Shown: positions 1-4,894 of the stretch, piece after piece | Layout: every line of letters begins with the position of its first letter | Numbering within the stretch: the first letter of the stretch is position 1 | Source: Elusimicrobiota bacterium | GTDB taxonomy: Bacteria > Elusimicrobiota > Elusimicrobia > UBA1565 > UBA9628 | Reading direction: 5' to 3' | Assembly: GCA_016194625.1 (NCBI GenBank) | Contig: JACQBB010000069.1 | Coordinates: 1-7,953, forward strand | Length of the DNA stretch: 7,953 bases | The notes under the pieces: model-generated | The model's input: only the letters and a program-made list of their open reading frames with translations | Told to the model about the DNA's origin: nothing | Database searches by the model: none | Made by a program: the position numbers and the translations under genes

Positions 1-489
1 GACCTCAACGAGGTCGTCGGCCGGATGACCTGGCTGCTGCGGCACGTCGGGCGCAAGAACATCCTCGTGGACCTCCGCCTGGCCCGCTCGCTGCCGCTCG
101 CGCGGGCCGACGAGGGCGCCGTCGGCCAGGCGCTGCTGAACCTGGCGATCAACGCGCGCGACGTCATGCCCGACGGCGGCAGCCTGGTCGTCGAGACCGA
201 GGAGGTCCTCCTCGGCTCGTCCCCGGACCCGCGCAAGCCGATCGAGCCCGGGCCGTACGTGGCGCTCTCCGTCGCGGACAGCGGCCCGGGCATCCCCGCG
301 TACGCGCGCAGCCGCCTGTTCGAGCCGTTCTTCACGACGAAGGCGAGCGGGACGGGCCTCGGGCTGTACGCGGTGCGCCGCGCGGTGGAGCGCTGCGGCG
401 GCGTCATCGGGGTGGCGACGGCCTCGACGGGGACCCGCTTCACCCTCTATTTCCGCAGGGCCGACGAGCCCCCGCGGCTTCCTCTCTGA
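1..489 (+). CDS. Sensor histidine kinase, C-terminal fragment (HATPase domain)
   Basis: This is the 3' end of a histidine kinase whose start lies left of the window; 162 residues are visible, reading in frame from base 1. The fragment starts in the linker after the phosphoacceptor helix pair (DLNEVVGRM) and then contains a whole GHKL ATP-binding domain. The N box is QALLNLAINARD, the G1 box VADSGPGIP, the F box RLFEPFFTTK and the G2 box GTGLGLYAVRRAVERCGG. The N-box and F-box style is that of the NtrB/hybrid-kinase group, where the N box usually ends NARDAMPxGG; here it reads DVMPDGG. The protein stops about 20 residues after the last HATPase strand, so it carries no C-terminal receiver domain. 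The missing N-terminal part would hold the sensor and the phosphoacceptor His. Substrate and partner regulator cannot be told from this fragment. The next gene has its own promoter, so this kinase is probably not part of the dps operon. Confidence 0.9.
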   Translation, partial: DLNEVVGRMTWLLRHVGRKNILVDLRLARSLPLARADEGAVGQALLNLAINARDVMPDGGSLVVETEEVLLGSSPDPRKPIEPGPYVALSVADSGPGIPAYARSRLFEPFFTTKASGTGLGLYAVRRAVERCGGVIGVATASTGTRFTLYFRRADEPPRLPL

Positions 490-521
490 CGGCTCCTTTT
501 GCTTCAATCCCCCGGGAGGCC

Positions 522-580
522 TTGACAGCGCGGGCCTTTCATGCTATATTCTTGTTGGATAATAATTATCCACTAGGAGA
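522..580 (+). promoter_or_regulatory. Sigma70-type extended -10 promoter and leader of the dps operon
   Basis: A perfect -35 hexamer TTGACA (522-527) is followed after exactly 17 bases by TATATT (545-550). TG one base upstream (542-543) makes an extended -10. Transcription should start near 556-558, giving a leader of about 30 nt. The ribosome-binding site AGGAGA (575-580) lies six bases before the ATG at 587. This short stretch is strikingly AT-rich against the surrounding GC-rich DNA, as expected for a real promoter. The Fur/PerR-type box covers the start site, so a bound repressor would block initiation. Confidence 0.88.
557..571. promoter_or_regulatory. Fur/PerR-family operator (perfect 7-1-7 inverted repeat)
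   Basis: The sequence GGATAATAATTATCC is a perfect 7-1-7 inverted repeat (GGATAAT, A, ATTATCC) and extends to 8-1-8 with the flanking T556/A572 pair. Known 7-1-7 cores are TGATAATnATTATCA for Fur and TTATAATnATTATAA for PerR. This site matches both in the inner five bases of each half and carries G at position 2, as Fur boxes do. It covers the predicted +1 region, a classic repressor position. The operon encodes a Fur-family protein, so autoregulation is the simplest reading (inference). Confidence 0.85.
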
Positions 581-586
581 AAACCC

Positions 587-1057
587 ATGAACGCCAACAT
601 CGGACTCAAGGAGTCGTCGCGGAGCAAGCTGCTGGCGCTGCTGGACGCGCTGCTCGCCGACGAGTACCTGCTCTACACGAAGACCCGCAACTTCCACTGG
701 AACGTCGCGGGGGCCCAGTTCAACGACCTGCACAAGTTCTTCGAGTCGCAGTACGGGACGCTCGACGGCTTCGTCGACGACGTCGCGGAGCGCTCGCGCG
801 CGCTGGGCGGCCGCTCTCTCGGCTCGATGAAGGAGTTCCTCGACAAGGCCCGGCTCGACGAGTCGGTCGGCCGCTCCCCGCGCGCGGAAGGGATGCTCTC
901 CGAGCTCCTGCGCGACCACGAGAAGCTGGTCCGCTGGCTGCGCGTCGACGTCGACGAGGCGGGCAAGCTCGGAGACCAGGGCACGGCCGACTTCCTGACC
1001 GGGCTGATGGAGGAGCACGAGAAGATGGCGTGGATGCTGCGCGCCTTCCTCTCCTGA
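587..1057 (+). CDS. dps: Dps-family miniferritin (DNA-protection / iron-storage protein)
   Basis: This 156-residue protein has the usual Dps length. Dps dodecamers oxidise Fe(II), preferentially with H2O2, and store the iron as a mineral core, which suppresses Fenton chemistry; some members also coat DNA. The inter-subunit ferroxidase ligands are all present with family spacing: H37 (in NFHWNV), H49, D64 and E68, with W38 next to the first His. The signature HWNVAGAQFNDLHKFFESQY is intact. The N-terminal tail is short, with only K8, R12 and K14 as basic residues, so DNA binding through a Lys-rich tail is uncertain and the protein may act mainly in iron detoxification. The start at 587 is fixed by the AGGAGA ribosome-binding site six bases upstream and by the promoter. 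It is the first gene of the operon, five bases before the PerR/Fur-type regulator, and sits directly behind the Fur/PerR-type operator, so induction by peroxide or iron status is likely. Confidence 0.95.
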   Translation: MNANIGLKESSRSKLLALLDALLADEYLLYTKTRNFHWNVAGAQFNDLHKFFESQYGTLDGFVDDVAERSRALGGRSLGSMKEFLDKARLDESVGRSPRAEGMLSELLRDHEKLVRWLRVDVDEAGKLGDQGTADFLTGLMEEHEKMAWMLRAFLS

Positions 1058-1062
1058 GCGTC

Positions 1063-1497
1063 ATGAAGACACGCGACGAGGTGCGCGCCCTGTTCCGCGC
1101 CAAGAAGGTCCCGCTGACCCACCAGCGCCTCGCCGTCTACGAGGAGCTGACGGGCCGCCGCGACCACCCGAGCGCCGAGGCCTTGTACGAGTCGCTGAAG
1201 AAGGCCTACCCGAGCCTGTCCTTGGCGACCGTGTACAAGACCCTGCAGACGCTGCACGAGATGGGCATGGTCTCGCGCGTGGACTCGCCGACGGCGCAGG
1301 CGCGCTACGACGCGGTGCTCGAGACCCACCACCACGCCGTGTGCACCGCCTGCGGCCGCATCGAGGACCTGTTCGACTCCGCGCTCGACCGTCTCCCCGT
1401 CCCGAAGTCCGCCGGTTTCGTCGTGAAGGGGCATTCCGTCCATTTCCACGGCCTCTGCGCCAAGTGCGCGAAGGCTTCCGGACCCAAGACGCGCTGA
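1063..1497 (+). CDS. perR: Fur-family transcriptional regulator, PerR-like
   Basis: A 144-residue Fur-superfamily repressor. Residues 1-80 form the winged helix with recognition helix [12 protein letters not shown] (53-64); residues 82-135 form the dimerisation/metal domain. Aligned by eye with B. subtilis PerR, all five regulatory-metal ligands are conserved: H35, D83, H89, H91 and D102. Asp at 102 is typical of PerR; Fur proteins usually have Glu there. The structural Zn site is complete (C94xxC97, C132xxC135). PerR proteins sense H2O2 by iron-catalysed oxidation of the His ligands (family knowledge). Residue 59, next to the DNA-contacting Tyr, is Lys, where B. subtilis PerR has Asn and Fur often has Arg. 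ATG 1063 is preferred because it lies five bases after the dps stop and gives a normal PerR N-terminus; an in-frame ATG at 1030 would overlap dps by 28 bases. No good Shine-Dalgarno precedes 1063, so translation is probably coupled to dps. Fur or a Fur/PerR intermediate remains possible. Confidence 0.9.
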   Translation: MKTRDEVRALFRAKKVPLTHQRLAVYEELTGRRDHPSAEALYESLKKAYPSLSLATVYKTLQTLHEMGMVSRVDSPTAQARYDAVLETHHHAVCTACGRIEDLFDSALDRLPVPKSAGFVVKGHSVHFHGLCAKCAKASGPKTR

Positions 1498-1516
1498 TAT
1501 AAAGGAGGACTCACCC

Positions 1517-2104
1517 ATGGCCGATACGCTCGTTCAGAAGGACGCCCCGGACTTCAAGGCCGAGGCGCTGGTCGGAAAGTCGTTCAAGGAGATCCAGCTG
1601 TCCGACTACAAGGGCAAGTGGCTCGTCCTGTTCTTCTACCCGCTGGACTTCACCTTCGTCTGCCCGACCGAGATCACCGCGTTCTCCGACCGCGTCGACG
1701 AGTTCAAGAAGCTGGGCGCCGAGATCGTCGGCTGCTCGGTGGACAGCAAGTTCTCCCACCTCGCGTGGGCCAACACCCCCCGCAAGGAGGGCGGCCTGGG
1801 CGAGGTGAAGTATCCCCTGCTCGCCGACATCACCAAGAAGGTCGCCCGCGACTACGGCGTCCTGGTCAACGACGCGGTCGCCCTGCGCGGCCTGTTCCTG
1901 ATCGACCCGAAGGGAAAGGTCGCCTACTCGGTCGTGCACGACCTCGGCGTGGGGCGCTCGGTCGACGAGACCCTGCGCGTGATCGCGGCCTTCCAGCAGG
2001 TCGCCAAGACCGGCGAGGTCTGTCCCGCCGGCTGGAGCCAGGGCAAGAAGACCATGAAGGCCGACCCCGTCAAGTCCAAGGAGTACTTCGCGGCGGCGGC
2101 GTAA
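1517..2104 (+). CDS. Typical 2-Cys peroxiredoxin (Prx1/AhpC family)
   Basis: This 195-residue thiol peroxidase reduces H2O2, organic peroxides and probably peroxynitrite. The active-site motif PxxxTxxC is P42, T46, C49 ([10 protein letters not shown]), with the conserved Arg at R124; C49 is the peroxidatic and C169 (EVCPAGW) the resolving cysteine. A further Cys, C73, is not a canonical catalytic residue. Length and C-terminal arm fit the Prx1 subgroup. It carries both GGLG (92-95) and a C-terminal YF (190-191, [10 protein letters not shown]), the pair linked to sensitivity to over-oxidation in eukaryotic Prx1-type enzymes. The start is fixed by a near-ideal ribosome-binding site, AAAGGAGG at 1501-1508, eight bases before the ATG. 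That site is much stronger than its neighbours' and suggests high expression. The gene lies 19 bases after the regulator and is last in the operon. No AhpF or thioredoxin reductase is in the window, so the reductant is unknown; thioredoxin is usual for this subgroup. Confidence 0.95.
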   Translation: MADTLVQKDAPDFKAEALVGKSFKEIQLSDYKGKWLVLFFYPLDFTFVCPTEITAFSDRVDEFKKLGAEIVGCSVDSKFSHLAWANTPRKEGGLGEVKYPLLADITKKVARDYGVLVNDAVALRGLFLIDPKGKVAYSVVHDLGVGRSVDETLRVIAAFQQVAKTGEVCPAGWSQGKKTMKADPVKSKEYFAAAA

Positions 2105-2123
2105 GCCCCCCGCCTCGAAGGAC

Positions 2124-2162
2124 GAGCCGGCCGCGGGACGCGTCCCGCGGCCGGCTCCTTTT
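2124..2162 (+). terminator. Rho-independent terminator of the dps-perR-prx operon
   Basis: A perfect 34-nt palindrome at 2124-2157 can fold into a 15-bp GC-rich stem (2124-2138 with 2143-2157) with a CGCG loop. It starts 19 bases after the peroxiredoxin stop and is followed by CTTTT (2158-2162). The T-run is short, but the stem is exceptionally strong. The converging kinase gene stops at 2166, eight bases from the hairpin. The same palindrome would fold in that transcript, but its downstream side there (GTCCTTCG) is not U-rich, so it is a poorer terminator in that direction. Confidence 0.8.
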
Positions 2163-2165
2163 CCC

Positions 2166-3929
2166 CTACCCGCGCGGAAGGACGAAGAAGAACTCGCTGC
2201 CCTCGCCGGGCGCGGAGCGCAGGCCGGCCGCTCCCCCGTGGGCCTCGGCGACGTTCTTGACGAACGCCAGCCCGAGGCCGAAGCCCGGGATCTGGCCGGT
2301 GAAGTCCGGGTCGATCTGGTAGAAGCGGCGGAACAGCTTCGGCTGCTCCTCGCCGGGGATTCCCGGCCCGTCGTCGCGCACGGACACGCGCAGGCCCTCG
2401 GGGACGGCCGTCACGGAGACGGCGACGGACTTCCTCGCCGCGGGGTTGAACTTGACCGCGTTCTCGAGCAGGTTCACGACGGCGTCCCGGACGAGGGTCC
2501 GGTCGGCCGAGACCTCGGGCAGGCCGGCGGACGCGCCCGGGTCCCAGGCGACCGCGACTCCCGGCGCGGCGAGGAGGTCCGCGCGGCGCGCGAGCGCGTC
2601 GTCGACGACCTCCGCGAGGCGGACGGGGCCGCGGGACAGGACGATGCTCTCCGGGTTCTGGACCAGGGTGAAGGCGATCAGCTTCTCGACGAGCTCGCGC
2701 AGCTCCTCGTCCTCGGCGCGGATCTTGGCCAGCGCCTTGCGCGCGGGCTCCGGGATACCCTTGTCGCTCTGCACGATCTCGAGGTAGCCGAGCGCGACCG
2801 CGAGCGGGGTGCGCAGCTTGTGGGACACCAGGGAGAGGAAGTTGCGCGCCAGCATCTCCCCCCGCTTCTCGAGCGTCGCGTCGTGGAAGACGAAGAGCAG
2901 GCCCGCGGGGTCCTTCTCGCTGCCGAGGCGGTCGGCGACGCCGGAGAGGATCAGAAGCTTGGGCTCCTTGCGCGTCAGCTCGAACGGGGTGATGCGGGAC
3001 GTCCCGGCGAGGATCGCCGCGGGCTCCGGACGGGCCTCGAAGGCCGCGGCGGCGGCGGCGAAGTCGGCGGGCTCCTTCTCGGAGGCGCCCAGCAGCGCGC
3101 GGGCCGCCGGGTTCATCAGCAGCACGCGGCCACGCGGGTCCGTCCACACCATGCCCTCGCGCGTCTGCGAGAACACGGTCTCGAGCTTCTCCTTCTCCTG
3201 CTTGATCGCGGCGAACAGGATCGCGCTGGCGGCGGCCATGTCGTTGAACGCCCGGGCCAGCGCGCCGACCTCGTCGCGGCTGCGCCAGTCCACGCGCGCG
3301 TCGAAATCGCCCTGTCCGATGCGGGCCGCGGCGGCCGCCAGGCGCGGCAGGGGGCGCGTCATCCAGCCGACGATCATCACGGTGCCCAGGACCGCGCCGG
3401 CCGTCGCGGCCGCGGCGAGCGCGAGCAGCCGGCGCTTCTGCGCGGAGAGAGCCTCTTGGATCGACGACTCGTCGAAGCCGAGGCGCGCCGTCCCCACCCG
3501 GCGCGCGCCGACCTTCAGCGGGACCGCGAGGTCGTAGGCGAGGTCTCCCGCGGCCGCGCGGCGGCGCTGCAGCAGCACCCCCTCGGACGCCGCGGCCGCG
3601 CGGGAGACGGGGTCGTCGAGGACCTCGCCGATGTGCTTCGGGTCCGAGTGCGACAGCACGCGCCCGTCCGGGTCGACGACCGCCGCGTAGGTGACGGCCT
3701 TCTCCTTGACCATCTCCTCGACGTGGAAGTGCAGCGAGAACGGGTCCAGCTTCGGGAACACCGCCTCGCGGGCCGAGCGCGCGAAGAACTCGGCGCGCAC
3801 GCGCATCTCGCCGACCAGGCCGTTCTGCACCTGGTCGATGACCCCGCGCGACATCGCGGCGATGACCGCGAGCGCGAGCAGGCTGGTCAGGATCGAGATC
3901 TTCGCCGACAGGGAGCGCAGGGGGTTCAT
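2166..3929 (-). CDS. Membrane sensor histidine kinase (Cache-like sensor, HAMP, PAS, HisKA, HATPase)
   Basis: A 587-residue transmembrane kinase. In order: TM helix about 10-28; a periplasmic sensor of about 130 residues with a Cache/PDC-like stretch (AAVVDPDGRVLSHSDP, 82-97); TM2 about 167-190; HAMP about 191-240; a PAS domain about 248-355 (ETVFSQTREGMVWTDPRGRV region); HisKA with H370; and the ATP-binding domain. ATP-site motifs are intact: N box NLLENAVKFN (487-496), G1 DDGPGIP (519-525), F box LFRRFYQ and G2 GFGLGLAF (549-556). The H box reads SHKLRTPL, so Lys replaces the acidic residue that normally follows the phosphoacceptor His. The start at 3929 is chosen because the ATG overlaps the previous gene's TGA (TGATG) and gives a sensible TM1; the frame stays open upstream only as an Arg-rich shadow. 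No good ribosome-binding site is seen, so translational coupling is likely. It is the last gene of the minus-strand operon. No response regulator is in the window, so its target is unknown. Confidence 0.93.
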   Translation of the reverse strand: MNPLRSLSAKISILTSLLALAVIAAMSRGVIDQVQNGLVGEMRVRAEFFARSAREAVFPKLDPFSLHFHVEEMVKEKAVTYAAVVDPDGRVLSHSDPKHIGEVLDDPVSRAAAASEGVLLQRRRAAAGDLAYDLAVPLKVGARRVGTARLGFDESSIQEALSAQKRRLLALAAAATAGAVLGTVMIVGWMTRPLPRLAAAAARIGQGDFDARVDWRSRDEVGALARAFNDMAAASAILFAAIKQEKEKLETVFSQTREGMVWTDPRGRVLLMNPAARALLGASEKEPADFAAAAAAFEARPEPAAILAGTSRITPFELTRKEPKLLILSGVADRLGSEKDPAGLLFVFHDATLEKRGEMLARNFLSLVSHKLRTPLAVALGYLEIVQSDKGIPEPARKALAKIRAEDEELRELVEKLIAFTLVQNPESIVLSRGPVRLAEVVDDALARRADLLAAPGVAVAWDPGASAGLPEVSADRTLVRDAVVNLLENAVKFNPAARKSVAVSVTAVPEGLRVSVRDDGPGIPGEEQPKLFRRFYQIDPDFTGQIPGFGLGLAFVKNVAEAHGGAAGLRSAPGEGSEFFFVLPRG

Positions 3930-4894
3930 CAGTAGAGGACCGCCGCCTTCACCCGCTGGGACTCGGTCCCGCCGGCGTAGCGCTTCTCGACGACGATCAG
4001 ATAGCCGCCCGGGGCGGCGCGGCGTCCCGAGCCGTCGGCGCCGTCCCAGGAGCCGATCTGGTTCCCGGCCGCCGAGTAGCTCTGCGAGGTCTCGCGCAGC
4101 AGGCGGCCCTGCAGCGAGTAGACCTTGAAGGTCACGGACGCCGGCGCGTTCAGCGAGAAGCCGATCTGAAGCGCGCCGCGGGCGGGGTCGAAGGGGTTCG
4201 GCCACGCGAAGGGCTTGGCGATCGGCGGCTCCTGGGCGGCGCGGTACACGGGCACGCCGACGCTGACGCCGGAGAACGGTCCGACGACGCCGGCGTTCGA
4301 GCGGGCCCGGACCTCCGCGTAGTAGGTGCGGCCGCTGGCCAGGCCGGTGGCCGTGTACGGCGGGGCGCTGACGACGCCGTTGAACACGTCGTTGCCGCCC
4401 GGGAAGCTCCCGATGAGCAGGTCGTAGTCGAGGATGCCGACGCCGCTCGACGCCGGGCTCCACGTGAAGGCGACCGTCCCGTCGTAGGAGAACTGACGGT
4501 CGGCGACCGGCGCGCCGGGAGCGCTCGGCGGCGTCGTGTCGCTGAGGGTGCCGGCGCTGGTCGAGACCACCGCCGAGTACGCGGTCGCGACGGAGGCGCG
4601 GTTGACCGCGCGCGCCCGCAGGAAGTACTGGATCCCGGCGCCCGACGGAGGGACGGCCAGCGTCGCCGCGGCGGTCGAGGCGGTGAAGGCGGTCGGCGTC
4701 CCGTCCAGGTTCAGCGCCCGCGTCCGGAAGTAGTAGGTCGTGTTCGGCCCGAGGATCGAGGGCGCGTAGCCGAGCCCGGCGGTGGAGACCGACACGGTCA
4801 GCGTCGCGAACGCGGGGTCGGTGGCCACGTCCACCTGGTAGACGGTGTAGGCGGGGTTCGCGGGCGCGCCGGCCGTCCACGAGGGCGTCTGAAG
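3929..4894 (-). CDS. Surface protein, C-terminal part: fn3 domains plus FlgD/T9SS-like C-terminal domain (split from the 4798-6174 ORF by a frameshift)
   Basis: This 321-residue reading frame has no credible start of its own. It continues the upstream Gly-rich protein if one base is restored at about 4894 (joined residues 428-748). It holds an fn3 domain (about 428-507, with PSWTAGAPANPAYTVYQVD and GPNTTYYFRTRALN), a partial fn3 with only the last strands (about 508-543, IQYFLRARAVN), and a further fn3 (about 548-642). The last 94 residues resemble the FlgD Ig-like / T9SS type-A-like sorting domain: WPNPFDP (658-664), TFKVYSLQGRLLRE (682-695) and WDGADGSGR (710-718), ending in KAAVLY. In many Gram-negatives such domains close secreted or surface-anchored proteins. 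Upstream in this frame the sequence is an Arg-rich shadow, so the junction is well fixed. The TGA at 3931-3929 overlaps the kinase ATG. Likely function is an extracellular structural or adhesive protein; no catalytic motif is seen. Confidence 0.8.
   Translation of the reverse strand, partial: LQTPSWTAGAPANPAYTVYQVDVATDPAFATLTVSVSTAGLGYAPSILGPNTTYYFRTRALNLDGTPTAFTASTAAATLAVPPSGAGIQYFLRARAVNRASVATAYSAVVSTSAGTLSDTTPPSAPGAPVADRQFSYDGTVAFTWSPASSGVGILDYDLLIGSFPGGNDVFNGVVSAPPYTATGLASGRTYYAEVRARSNAGVVGPFSGVSVGVPVYRAAQEPPIAKPFAWPNPFDPARGALQIGFSLNAPASVTFKVYSLQGRLLRETSQSYSAAGNQIGSWDGADGSGRRAAPGGYLIVVEKRYAGGTESQRVKAAVLY

Noticed and set aside
490..521. Terminator after the first histidine kinase
   Set aside because: Only a short imperfect CCCGGG-centred pairing is visible and no T-run follows a stem, so it was not called.
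1030..1062. Upstream in-frame ATG at 1030 as the start of the PerR-like regulator
   Set aside because: It would overlap the dps coding region by 28 bases, add 11 residues not found at Fur/PerR N-termini, and has no ribosome-binding site; 1063 fits family length.
2238..3935. Long plus-strand open frame opposite the histidine kinase
   Set aside because: Its translation is an Arg/Ala/Glu-biased antisense shadow typical of high-GC genes with no domain, while the minus strand encodes a complete kinase with all motifs.
3930..4880. Upstream extension of the kinase frame as a 904-residue protein
   Set aside because: The extension is Arg-rich, without domains, and out of frame with the clear fn3/FlgD-like coding sequence; ATG 3929 gives a proper first membrane helix.
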